Counted from the stretch's first letter, positions 21,173 to 30,593 are shown. The stretch: 30,714 nucleotides of DNA from Umezawaea sp039922235 (GCA_039922235.1 JBDSAJ010000155.1:1-30714), one strand, 5' to 3'. Notes: generated by a model from the sequence alone, not told the origin. Program-made: numbers and translations.

Positions 21173-22840
21173 ATGTCGACCATGGAACGTCGAACGCGCA
21201 CCTCAGCACTGCGGCGGAGTCCTGCCGTGGCCGTCCCGCGGCCGAGCAAGCTGTTCGACGGGTACCTGAACCCGAACCGTCAGCACGCGGGCGCCTACGA
21301 CGAGATGTTCAACCAGGACGAAGGTGTCCGGTCGGCGTACCGGGCGCTGCACGACTCGATCGCGCCGTCCGAGGTGGAGGACCTGACCGCCCGGTCCGAG
21401 GCGCTCGGGCGGGCGTTCGTGGACCAGGGCATCACGTTCTCGCTGTCGGGGCAGGAGCGGCCGTTCCCGCTGGACCTGATCCCGCGCATCCTGACGGCGT
21501 CGGAGTGGACGAAGCTCGAACGGGGCATCGTGCAGCGGGTGCGGGCGATGGAGCTGTTCCTCGCCGACATCTACGGGGACGCGCAGATCGTGCGGGACGG
21601 GGTGCTGCCGCGTCGGCTGATCACCTCCTGCGAGCACTTCCACCGCGAGGCGGCCGGGATCAACCCGCCGAACGGGGTGCGCATCCACGTGTCCGGGGTC
21701 GACCTGGTGCGGGACGAGGCCGGGGTGTTCCGCGTGCTGGAGGACAACCTGCGGTGCCCGTCCGGGGTGTCGTACGTGATGGAGAACCGGCGGACGATGG
21801 CGCGGGTGTTCCCCGACCTGTTCGCGCGGCACCGGGTGCGCGCGGTCGGCGACTACGCGGTGCACCTGCTGCGGGCGCTGCGCAACGCGGCGGCGCCGAA
21901 CGCGGCCGACCCGAACGTGGTCGTGCTGACGCCGGGTGTGGCCAACTCGGCGTACTTCGAGCACTCGCTGCTCGCCCGGCAGATGGGCGTCGAACTGGTC
22001 GAGGGGCGCGACCTGTTCTGCCGCGACAACCTCGTCTACCTGCGGACGACCGAGGGCGAACGGCAGGTGGACGTGATCTACCGCCGCATCGACGACGACT
22101 TCCTCGACCCGGTGCACCTGCGGCCGGACTCGGTGCTGGGCGTGGCCGGGTTGCTGAACGCGGCGCGGGCGGGCAACGTCGTCATCGCCAACGCGATGGG
22201 CAACGGGGTCGCGGACGACAAGCTCGTCTACACCTACGTCCCCGAGATCGTGCAGTACTACCTCGGTGAGAAGCCGCTGCTGCCGAACGTGGACACGTTC
22301 CGCTGCTGGCTGCCCGACGAGTGCTCCTACGTGCTCGACCACCTCGACGAGCTGGTGGTGAAGCCGGTGGAGGGTTCCGGCGGGTACGGGATCGTGTTCG
22401 GGCCCTACGCGACCACCAGGGAGCTGAACTCCCTGCGCAAGCGGATCAAGCTGAACCCGCGGGGGTGGATCGCGCAGCCCGTGGTGCAGCTGTCGACCGT
22501 GCCGACCAAGATCGGCGACCGGCTGGTGCCGCGGCACGTCGACCTGCGGCCGTTCGCGGTCAACGACGGCAACTTCATCTTCGTGCTGCCGGGAGGGTTG
22601 ACGCGGGTCGCGCTGCCGGAGGGCAGCCTGGTCGTGAACTCGTCGCAGGGCGGCGGGTCGAAGGACACGTGGGTGCTCGCGCCGCGCTCGTCCACCGTGG
22701 AGCGCGAACTGGCGGAGCCCGGACTGGCAGGTGGCGAGAAGCTGGCCGCGATCGCCGCCGAGCAGGGGCCGGAACTGACGAACTCCCAGCAACAGCAGCA
22801 ACAACAACAGCAGCTTTCGCACCGGACCGAGGAGGCCTGA
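21173..22840 (+). CDS. Circularly permuted type 2 ATP-grasp protein
   Basis: A 555-residue protein of the Rv2411c family: a circularly permuted ATP-grasp domain (about 60-490) expected to form amide or peptide bonds with ATP. Family blocks include GITFSLSGQERPFPLDLIPR and FRVLEDNLRCPSGVSYV. Also present are QVDVIYRRIDDDFLDP, VVKPVEGSGGYGIVFGP (ATP-binding) and HVDLRPFAVN. The C-terminus carries nine consecutive glutamines (22787-22813). ATG 21173 is used; ATG 21182 is equally possible, and no clear Shine-Dalgarno is seen for either. It is the first gene of a tight operon: the alpha-E gene overlaps its stop. Substrate and product are unknown. Confidence 0.93.
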   Translation: MSTMERRTRTSALRRSPAVAVPRPSKLFDGYLNPNRQHAGAYDEMFNQDEGVRSAYRALHDSIAPSEVEDLTARSEALGRAFVDQGITFSLSGQERPFPLDLIPRILTASEWTKLERGIVQRVRAMELFLADIYGDAQIVRDGVLPRRLITSCEHFHREAAGINPPNGVRIHVSGVDLVRDEAGVFRVLEDNLRCPSGVSYVMENRRTMARVFPDLFARHRVRAVGDYAVHLLRALRNAAAPNAADPNVVVLTPGVANSAYFEHSLLARQMGVELVEGRDLFCRDNLVYLRTTEGERQVDVIYRRIDDDFLDPVHLRPDSVLGVAGLLNAARAGNVVIANAMGNGVADDKLVYTYVPEIVQYYLGEKPLLPNVDTFRCWLPDECSYVLDHLDELVVKPVEGSGGYGIVFGPYATTRELNSLRKRIKLNPRGWIAQPVVQLSTVPTKIGDRLVPRHVDLRPFAVNDGNFIFVLPGGLTRVALPEGSLVVNSSQGGGSKDTWVLAPRSSTVERELAEPGLAGGEKLAAIAAEQGPELTNSQQQQQQQQQLSHRTEEA

Positions 22841-23790
22841 TGCTCGCTCGCAACGCGGAGTCGCTGTACTGGATCGGCCGGTACGTCGAACGAGCCGACG
22901 ACACGGCCCGCATCCTGGACGTCTCGGTGCACCAGTTGCTGGAGGACGCGACCGTCGACCCCGACGCGACCAGCCGCCAGCTCCTCGCCGTGCTGGGCAT
23001 CAAGCCACCGGACGACGGCAAGGTGCTCGACGTGTGGTCGCTGACCGAACTGGTGGCGTACTCCGCCGACAACGCCGGGTCGATCGTGGCGTCGGTCAAC
23101 AGCGCGCGCGAGAACACCAAGGGTGCCCGCGAGGTCGTGTCGAGCGAGATGTGGGAGTGCCTCAACACGATGTACAACGCGGTGCCCGAACGGCAGCGCT
23201 ACGCCCGCACGGTCGGCCCGCACGCGTTCTTCTCGTTCGTCGAGGAGCGCGCGGCGATGTTCGCCGGGCTGGCCGACTCGACGATGAGCCGCGACGACGG
23301 CTGGCGGTTCCTGGTGCTCGGCCGGTCCGTGGAACGCGTCGACATGATCGTGCGGCTGCTGCTCTCGCGCGTCGGCGACAAGGCGTCCTCGCCCGGCTGG
23401 GTCACGGTGCTGCGCTCGGCGGGCGCGCACGACACGTACCTGCGCACCTACCGGGGCGCGCTGGACGCGGGCCGGGTCGTGCAGTTCCTGCTGCTCGACC
23501 GGCTGTTCCCGCGCTCGGTGTTCCACGCGCTGCGGCAGGCCGAGTCGTGCCTGGAGCACCTCGACCACCAGCCCAGCGTGCGGGTCGGCGCGCGCGCCGA
23601 GGCGCTGCGGTTGCTCGGCCAGGCGCGCAGCGACCTGGAGTTCCTGCGGCCCCACGACCTGCTCGAAGACCTGCCACGACGGCTCAAGGCGCTCCAGGCG
23701 ACCGTCCGCGACGTCGGCGAGGCCGTCTCGCTCCAGTACTTCCACTCCGTGCCGTGGGTGGCGTGGACCAACGCGAAGGTGACGTCATGA
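22840..23790 (+). CDS. Alpha-E domain protein
   Basis: A 316-residue, mostly helical protein of the alpha-E family (Rv2410c type), which nearly always accompanies the permuted ATP-grasp and transglutaminase genes. It starts MLARNAESLYWIGRYVERADDTARILD, the family signature. The motif GRSVERVDMIVRLLL repeats the GRYxER theme near residue 160. ATG 22840 shares one base with the upstream TGA and follows AGGAGG. Its stop overlaps the transglutaminase start as ATGA. Its biochemical activity is not established; a scaffold or partner of the ATP-grasp enzyme is likely. Confidence 0.93.
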   Translation: MLARNAESLYWIGRYVERADDTARILDVSVHQLLEDATVDPDATSRQLLAVLGIKPPDDGKVLDVWSLTELVAYSADNAGSIVASVNSARENTKGAREVVSSEMWECLNTMYNAVPERQRYARTVGPHAFFSFVEERAAMFAGLADSTMSRDDGWRFLVLGRSVERVDMIVRLLLSRVGDKASSPGWVTVLRSAGAHDTYLRTYRGALDAGRVVQFLLLDRLFPRSVFHALRQAESCLEHLDHQPSVRVGARAEALRLLGQARSDLEFLRPHDLLEDLPRRLKALQATVRDVGEAVSLQYFHSVPWVAWTNAKVTS

Positions 23791-24629
23791 GCTGGCGCGT
23801 TCGGGTCGTGCACACCACCGGGTACCGCTACGACCTGCCGGTCACCCAGTCCTACAACGAGGCCCGGTTGACCCCGCGCGGCGACCGGCGGCAGAACGTC
23901 GTCGTCAGCCGGGTCGAGACCACGCCCGCGACCAGGGCCTACCGGTACACCGACTACTGGGGCACCGAGGTCACGTCGTTCGACCTGCACGCGCCGCACG
24001 TGGAGCTGAAGGTCGTCGCGTCGTCGGTCGTGGAGACCGGCGAGGAGAACGAGCCGATCCGCTCGGGCAGCTGGACCGACCTGAAGGCCGATGCGCTGGT
24101 CGACCGGTACACGGAGTTCCTGGACTGGACGCCGTACGTGCCGAAGGACAGGGAACTGGCCGCCGTCGCGCGCGAGCTGCGCAAGGGCGCGACTCCGGCG
24201 GACGCGGTGCTCGCCGCGTGCCACTGGGTGCACGAGCAGCTCAAGTACCAGCCCGGCACGACCGGCGTGCACAGCTCGGCGACCGACGCGTGGCGCGCCC
24301 GCGAAGGCGTCTGCCAGGACTTCGCGCACCTCACGCTGGTGCTGCTGCGGGCGATGGGCATCCCGTCGCGGTACGTCTCCGGCTACCTGCACACCAAGCC
24401 GGACGGTGCCGTGCGGGAGACCGTGCGCGGGGAGAGCCACGCGTGGATCGAGGCGTGGACGGGCGGCTGGTGGGGCTTCGACCCGACCAACGCGATCCCG
24501 GTAGGCCCGAGGCACATCTGGGTGGCCCTGGGCAGGGACTACGCCGACGTGGCGCCGCTGAAGGGCACCTACTCCGGCGGTGCGGCCTCGGCGCTGGACG
24601 TGACGGTGGAAGTTACCCGGTTGGCTTGA
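23787..24629 (+). CDS. Transglutaminase-like cysteine protease
   Basis: A 280-residue protein of the bacterial transglutaminase-like family (Rv2409c type). An N-terminal beta domain (VRVVHTTGYRYDLPVTQSYNEARLTPR) precedes the papain-like core. The catalytic triad is visible: Cys176 in REGVCQDFAH, His218 in GESHAWIEAW, Asp232 in GFDPTN. Such proteins act as amidases or peptidases rather than cross-linkers. It is translationally coupled to the alpha-E gene by ATGA. In comparative-genomic proposals the ATP-grasp enzyme builds a peptide or amide and the transglutaminase-like protein cuts or transfers it. No signal peptide, so it is probably cytosolic. Confidence 0.94.
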   Translation: MSWRVRVVHTTGYRYDLPVTQSYNEARLTPRGDRRQNVVVSRVETTPATRAYRYTDYWGTEVTSFDLHAPHVELKVVASSVVETGEENEPIRSGSWTDLKADALVDRYTEFLDWTPYVPKDRELAAVARELRKGATPADAVLAACHWVHEQLKYQPGTTGVHSSATDAWRAREGVCQDFAHLTLVLLRAMGIPSRYVSGYLHTKPDGAVRETVRGESHAWIEAWTGGWWGFDPTNAIPVGPRHIWVALGRDYADVAPLKGTYSGGAASALDVTVEVTRLA

Positions 24630-24661
24630 ACCCCTATGCGGTCCCATCCGTATTCAGGGAC

Positions 24662-25420
24662 ATGCGCCTCTTCCGATCTGCTGCCGGGTCGCTGATCGCC
24701 GTCTTCGCCGCGCTCCTCCTGCCTCTGGCCGGGACCGCGATCGGCCAACCCGTGTCCACCGACGTCGAGCAGACGCAGTGGGGGCCGCTTGACGCAGCGG
24801 CTCGGGACATGCTCGTGAAGGTCCGCCTCGCGGGCCTCTGGGAAGGCCCGGCCGGCCAGATGGGGGTGGAGAAGTCGGCCAACCCCCTCATCCAGGAAGC
24901 CGGACGGCACCTCGTCGAAGGGCACACCGATCTCGACGCCCGCGACATCGAGCTGGGCAAGATGCTCAACGTCCCGCTGCCCACGGCGCCCAATGCCGAC
25001 CAGCAGGGTTGGCTGCGCGAGATGACCGCCGCCCCAGCGGGCAGCGAGGAGTTCGACAAGGTCTACGCCAACCGGCTCCGCGCCGCGCACGGCAAGGTCT
25101 ACGTCGTCCTGTCGCAGGTGCGGACGGGTACTCGCAACACCCTGATCCGCGACTTCGCCGACGTCTGCATGAGGACGGTGCTCGACCACATCTCCGTGCT
25201 GGAGAAGACCGGCAAGGTCGACTTCACCGACACCAAGAACATCCCGATCGCGACGGTCGCGGCGGCGGCGGGCGCCGCCGCCCCGCAGGCCAAGGCCGCG
25301 GTCGGCCCGGAGATGAGCATGCCGCTCATCGTGGTGATCGGCGGCGTCCTGATCGTCGTGACACTGGTCGGACTCCGGATGCTCCTCGGCGGCCGCGCCA
25401 GGCAGAAGTTTCGCGGATAG
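24662..25420 (+). CDS. DUF4142-like membrane-anchored protein
   Basis: A 252-residue exported protein. A signal peptide (MRLFRSAAGSLIAVFAALLLPLAGTAIGQP, cleavage near residue 29) leads into a helical DUF4142-like domain (about 35-190; DAAARDMLVKVRLAGLWE, LIRDFADVCMRTVLDHI). An Ala-rich hinge, one transmembrane helix at about 220-240 and an RARQKFRG cytosolic end follow. It would sit outside the membrane, anchored at its C-terminus. It begins 32 bases after the transglutaminase stop on the same strand, so it may share that operon or have its own promoter. Function unknown; related DUF4142 proteins have a ferritin-like helical bundle. Confidence 0.82.
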   Translation: MRLFRSAAGSLIAVFAALLLPLAGTAIGQPVSTDVEQTQWGPLDAAARDMLVKVRLAGLWEGPAGQMGVEKSANPLIQEAGRHLVEGHTDLDARDIELGKMLNVPLPTAPNADQQGWLREMTAAPAGSEEFDKVYANRLRAAHGKVYVVLSQVRTGTRNTLIRDFADVCMRTVLDHISVLEKTGKVDFTDTKNIPIATVAAAAGAAAPQAKAAVGPEMSMPLIVVIGGVLIVVTLVGLRMLLGGRARQKFRG

Positions 25421-25431
25421 TTAGCCTCAGA

Positions 25432-25497
25432 ACCAGCGGTTCGACGTCCCGCTGGTCGGATTCCCCCTCGCCTTGCCCGGCGTGGGGGAATCCGACC
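25432..25497. terminator. Two overlapping terminator hairpins between convergent genes
   Basis: Hairpin A: ACCAGCGG (25432-25439) with CCGCTGGT (25449-25456). Hairpin B: GGTCGGATTCCCCC (25454-25467) with GGGGGAATCCGACC (25484-25497), plus an inner CGCC/GGCG. They share GGT 25454-25456, so full folding of one limits the other. They serve the DUF4142 gene and, on the other strand, the PemK/MazF-like gene. Confidence 0.75.
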
Positions 25498-25508
25498 GTG
25501 CGGCGTCG

Positions 25509-25946
25509 TCAGCGCCAGCCGTGCAGCGAGCGCAGCGCGTCGACCACTTTGCCGAAGCGCTCGGGTTCCAGCACCGAGCCCTCGCGGCGGATGTCGTCCT
25601 CGTCCAGCTCGAACACCCGGTCCAGTCGCAGGTAGGAGCGCCGCCCGTCGCGGTCCCACTGGCCGGTGCCCAGGTCGAGCCAGTCGTCCACCTCGTGGTC
25701 GTCGGGCTCCTTGCTGGACAGCATCAGCCCCAGCAGTGAGCGGCGGTGCCTGCCCACGACCAGCAGCGGGCGGTCCTTGCCGCGGCCGGCGTCCTCCTCG
25801 TACGGCACCCACGCCCACACGATCTCGCCCGGATCGGCGAGGCCGTCCAGGTCGGGGGAGTACTCCAGGGTGGCGGCGACAGCGGCCGAATGCACCTCGC
25901 GGACCGCGCCCTTGAGCGGGCGGGCGTCCTCTCCATTTGCGAACAC
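25509..25946 (-). CDS. PemK/MazF-like protein without antitoxin
   Basis: A 145-residue protein whose core (about residues 40-110) resembles the PemK/MazF fold: GEIVWAWVPYEEDAGRGKDRPLLVVGR, then LGLMLSSKEP. True MazF proteins are ribosome-independent mRNA endonucleases. Here a 40-residue N-terminal extension and an acidic C-terminal tail are unusual for a toxin, and no antitoxin gene lies on either side (convergent DUF4142 gene, divergent lepA). GTG 25946 is the start used; its ribosome site is weak. Activity as an RNase is uncertain; a housekeeping derivative of the fold is equally possible. Confidence 0.82.
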   Translation of the reverse strand: MFANGEDARPLKGAVREVHSAAVAATLEYSPDLDGLADPGEIVWAWVPYEEDAGRGKDRPLLVVGRHRRSLLGLMLSSKEPDDHEVDDWLDLGTGQWDRDGRRSYLRLDRVFELDEDDIRREGSVLEPERFGKVVDALRSLHGWR

Positions 25947-26047
25947 GGCGAGAGCTTATGGCCCGGGTCTCACGTGAGCAGGTAAAACCGGGTGCGCGCG
26001 CCATGAGATGATGTGGTGTCCCCCGTCCTATTGCGCGAGGAACTTGA

Positions 26048-27883
<1,836 letters not shown>

Positions 27884-27906
27884 CCGCTCCCACCCCTGAT
27901 TTCAGT

Positions 27907-27955
27907 CACGCGGGTGCCCCATGACGCATGACACGCGTCGGGAGGCACCCGCGTG
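27907..27955 (+). terminator. Terminator of lepA
   Basis: CACGCGGGTGCC (27907-27918) pairs perfectly with GGCACCCGCGTG (27944-27955), followed by a T-containing stretch. Confidence 0.8.
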
Positions 27956-27979
27956 GCGTTCGATTTGTGGAATGACGAA

Positions 27980-28010
27980 GGCCACCCTCGGCAGCTCTGC
28001 CGGGGTGGCC
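27980..28010 (-). terminator. Probable terminator of the small minus-strand gene
   Basis: GGCCACCC (27980-27987) pairs with GGGTGGCC (28003-28010), with an inner CGGCA/TGCCG helix. It lies about 80 bases past the stop at 28093 on the minus strand. It could also be a second stop for lepA. Confidence 0.5.
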
Positions 28011-28092
28011 CTGGGTGGTGTCGAATCTGCTGTCAGATCGCGGCCCGGTGGGGCGCGCAGACGCGTTCGACGGTGAACGGCCTAGCTGTCGC

Positions 28093-28323
28093 TCAGCTGC
28101 CGGTGCGGATGATCCGCTCCATGGACTGGCTGTGCAGGATCGCCTTGATCTGCGCGGCGTCCTCGGAGTCGTGCCGGTCCAGCATGGCCTCCAGGTCGAG
28201 CCGCTCGCTCGGCGTGGTGTAGCTGGCCAACTGCCGTTCGAGGCTCTGGCGGCTCCGCCGGGCCGCGCGGCGGCTCGACAGGCTGTTGCGCAGTGTCCTG
28301 ATGGCGGTGGTGGGGTGTGTCAT
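28093..28323 (-). CDS. Small basic protein of unknown function
   Basis: A 76-residue product starting MTHPTTAIRTLRNSLSS, with a very basic middle (RRAARRSRQSLERQLASY) and an acidic C-terminal half (LDLEAMLDRHDSEDAAQIKAIL), all predicted helical. ATG 28323 was chosen because AAGGA lies 8 bases upstream; the frame is open to 28425, but the extra residues show poor codon use. The general shape resembles short helical proteins common in Pseudonocardiales, though no function is known to me. It lies downstream of the HD-domain gene on the same strand, 128 bases apart. Confidence 0.75.
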   Translation of the reverse strand: MTHPTTAIRTLRNSLSSRRAARRSRQSLERQLASYTTPSERLDLEAMLDRHDSEDAAQIKAILHSQSMERIIRTGS

Positions 28324-28451
28324 CTCGTCCTTCGACTTGGTGGTGCCGATCTTCTGACACCACCCATCCTTCTCCCTTTTCCGCGGTTCTGCATCGATTC
28401 CGAGGGTGATATGTCTCCCATGCATGCCACGTCATGTGGTATAGGGCACGT

Positions 28452-28889
28452 TCACCCGTTCTCGTAGTAGTCCAGCAGTCTCAGCGCGGTCTCGTACTTC
28501 TCCCGCAGGCGCTCCCGCTCGGCCGGTTCGAGCAGCGCGGTCCGGTCCGGGGACAGGTTGTCGGAGATGTCCGCGCGCTTGACCGTGAGCGCGATCGGGT
28601 CGGACGCCACGCGTGACAGGTAGACCGACTGCGGCTCGTCCGGCAGGTGGGTCAACGCTTCCACGGCGCGCACGACGATCGTCGGGCACTCCAGTTCGAG
28701 CAGGTCGTTGATCGTGACGGTCGTGTCCTCGACGACGTCGTGCAGCACGGCCGCCATCTGTTCGGCCACGCCGTCCACGTGGGTCATCACCCGGAGCGGG
28801 TGGTCGATGTACGGGTTGCCCGACTTGTCGATCTGCCCCTCGTGCGCCCGGCGGGCGAGGTTGACGGCATCCGGCAGCGTGAACGTCAT
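28452..28889 (-). CDS. HD-domain small alarmone hydrolase-like protein
   Basis: A 145-residue single-domain HD protein like the hydrolase half of SpoT/MESH1, which removes the 3'-pyrophosphate of (p)ppGpp with Mn2+. Expected residues are visible: RRAHEGQ (His16), YIDHPLRV, HDVVEDT (His50, Asp51, Glu54, Asp55), and KRADISDNLSP with the late aspartate pair. There is no synthetase, TGS or ACT domain, so it would be a stand-alone hydrolase. ATG 28889 follows GGAGGAAG at good spacing. A strong palindrome lies 18 bases upstream in the leader. The family also contains enzymes acting on other nucleotides. Confidence 0.9.
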   Translation of the reverse strand: MTFTLPDAVNLARRAHEGQIDKSGNPYIDHPLRVMTHVDGVAEQMAAVLHDVVEDTTVTINDLLELECPTIVVRAVEALTHLPDEPQSVYLSRVASDPIALTVKRADISDNLSPDRTALLEPAERERLREKYETALRLLDYYENG

Positions 28890-28907
28890 GTTTCTTCCTC
28901 CGACCTC

Positions 28908-28925
28908 CACGGTCGGACGACCGTG
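28908..28925. promoter_or_regulatory. 18-bp palindrome upstream of the HD gene
   Basis: CACGGTCG-GA-CGACCGTG is perfectly symmetric and lies in the leader or promoter of the HD gene, 18 bases before its ATG. It could be an operator or an RNA hairpin (7-bp stem, GGAC loop). Confidence 0.5.
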
Positions 28926-29041
28926 TTACCTCGTTCTGCTGAGTTCATTCCCAGTCCACCACGGGATAAACACGATTCGCGGTTGTTCAGGCCGTTCGGC
29001 GCAGTGGTTTCGGCGCCTTCGGCCCAACGGGAGGGGAAACC

Positions 29042-29071
29042 TTGACATCCCCTAGTGGTCTAGTCCATTTT
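29042..29071 (+). promoter_or_regulatory. Chitinase promoter
   Basis: TTGACA (29042-29047) is a consensus -35. CATTTT (29066-29071) is an 18-base-spaced weak -10. The DasR-type site lies between and over the -10. Confidence 0.5.
29054..29069 (+). promoter_or_regulatory. DasR-type operator (dre) over the chitinase promoter
   Basis: AGTGGTCTAGTCCATT matches the Streptomyces dre consensus ACTGGTCTAGACCACT at 13 of 16 positions, including the GGTCTAG core. Position between -35 and -10 fits repression by DasR, relieved by glucosamine-6-phosphate. The regulator gene is not in the window. Confidence 0.7.
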
Positions 29072-29132
29072 GCGAGTGGCCCACATCACGTGTCCGGGCC
29101 GCGGCCGCCGAAGTGGATCGGGTGAGGTGCAT

Positions 29133-30593
29133 GTGGGTACGAAGACGAGACGAGCGCTGGTCGCCGTCCTGAGCGCGCTCGTGGCCTTCACGGGCCTCGG
29201 GCTGGTCGTCGTGGGCAACGCGGCCGCGGCGAACCTGGTGGGGAACTTCGGGTTCGAGGCCGGGAACACCAGTTCCTGGAGCTGTTCGGGCGGTGCCGCC
29301 GCGGTGACGAGTCCGAAGCGGACCGGGTCGTTCGCGCTGTCCGGCGCTCCCGCAGGCCAGGACAACGCGCGCTGCTCGCAGACCGTGAAGGTGGTGCCGA
29401 ACACCGCGTACCAGCTGTCCGCGTGGGTGCAGGGCAGCTACACCTACCTCGGTGTCACCGGCACGAGCACCGGTGAGAAGAGCACCTGGACCCCCGGCTC
29501 GGGGTCGTGGACGCGGTTGGCACTGGACTTCACCAGCTCCTCGGCGACCACGGTGACCGTCTACCTGCACGGCTGGTACGGCCAGCCGCCGTACTTCGCC
29601 GACGACGTCGCCGTGGACGGGCCGGGCACCCCGCCGACCACGTCGTCCACCACCACGACGACCACGACCACCACGACGACCGGCCAGCCGCCGGTGACGT
29701 CGCTGCCGAAGCACGTCCTCACGGGCTACTGGCAGAACTTCACCAACGGCGCCAGGGCGCTGAGGATCGCCGACGTGCCGACCACGTACGACATCATCGC
29801 CGTGTCGTTCGCCGACGCCGTGCCGAGCACGCCGGGCGCGGTGACGTTCACCCTCGACCCCGGTCTGTCCAGCGCGCTGGGCGGCTACACCGACGCGCAG
29901 TTCAAGGCCGACATCAGGACGGTCAAGGCCCGCGGCCAGAAGGTGGTCCTGTCCGTCGGCGGCGAGAAGGGCACCATCGGCGTCGGTGACGCGACGGCGT
30001 CGAACAACTTCGCCACCAGCGTCACCTCGCTGATCGCGAACTACGGGTTCGACGGCGTCGACATCGACCTGGAGAACGGCATCAACGCGACCCAGATGGG
30101 CGCTGCGCTGCGGAAGATCCACGCGGGCGGCGGCAAGATCATCACGATGGCGCCGCAGACCATCGACATGCAGTCCACCGCGGGCGGCTACTTCCAACTG
30201 GCGCTGGCGATCAAGGACATCCTGACGATCGTCAACATGCAGTACTACAACTCCGGTTCGATGCTGGGCTGCGACCAGAAGGTCTACAGCCAGGGCGGCG
30301 TGGACTTCATCACCTCGCTCGCCTGCATCCAGCTCCAGAACGGCCTGCGCGCGGACCAGGTAGGCCTCGGCCTGCCCGCCTCCACGTCGGGCGCGGGCAG
30401 CGGCCACGTCTCGCCGCAGACCGTGAACAACGCGCTGAGCTGCCTCGCCAGGGGCACGAACTGCGGCACGTTCAAGCCGTCGACCACGTACCCGGCGATC
30501 CGCGGTGCGATGACCTGGTCGATCAACTGGGACGCGAGCAACGGCTGGGCCTTCGCGAACGCGGTGGCACCGCACCTGGACTCACTGCCCTAA
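29133..30593 (+). CDS. Secreted GH18 chitinase with carbohydrate-binding module
   Basis: A 486-residue exported enzyme that cuts beta-1,4 bonds of chitin. A signal peptide (residues 1 to about 33, ending NAAAA) is followed by a beta-sandwich carbohydrate-binding module (about 34-165). The linker is PPTTSS plus eleven threonines (about 166-188), and the GH18 barrel runs from about 190 (KHVLTGYWQNF). The catalytic motif DGVDIDLE lies at 307-314 with the acid Glu314 intact, and late GAMTWSINWD completes the barrel. GTG 29133 was chosen because GAGG (29124-29127) gives normal spacing and the signal peptide then starts cleanly; the frame is open to 29070. A DasR-type site lies over its promoter. 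Confidence 0.94.
   Translation: MGTKTRRALVAVLSALVAFTGLGLVVVGNAAAANLVGNFGFEAGNTSSWSCSGGAAAVTSPKRTGSFALSGAPAGQDNARCSQTVKVVPNTAYQLSAWVQGSYTYLGVTGTSTGEKSTWTPGSGSWTRLALDFTSSSATTVTVYLHGWYGQPPYFADDVAVDGPGTPPTTSSTTTTTTTTTTTGQPPVTSLPKHVLTGYWQNFTNGARALRIADVPTTYDIIAVSFADAVPSTPGAVTFTLDPGLSSALGGYTDAQFKADIRTVKARGQKVVLSVGGEKGTIGVGDATASNNFATSVTSLIANYGFDGVDIDLENGINATQMGAALRKIHAGGGKIITMAPQTIDMQSTAGGYFQLALAIKDILTIVNMQYYNSGSMLGCDQKVYSQGGVDFITSLACIQLQNGLRADQVGLGLPASTSGAGSGHVSPQTVNNALSCLARGTNCGTFKPSTTYPAIRGAMTWSINWDASNGWAFANAVAPHLDSLP

Noticed and set aside
18130..22269. Plus-strand open frame of 1379 codons
   Set aside because: It runs antisense to the KAP gene and out of frame through the GNAT and ATP-grasp genes. 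Its translation is an Arg/Gly/Val-rich shadow; the real genes have recognisable domains.
25421..26047. Search for an antitoxin beside the PemK/MazF-like gene
   Set aside because: Neither side holds a small RHH, AbrB or Phd-like frame; the short frames there are antisense shadows.
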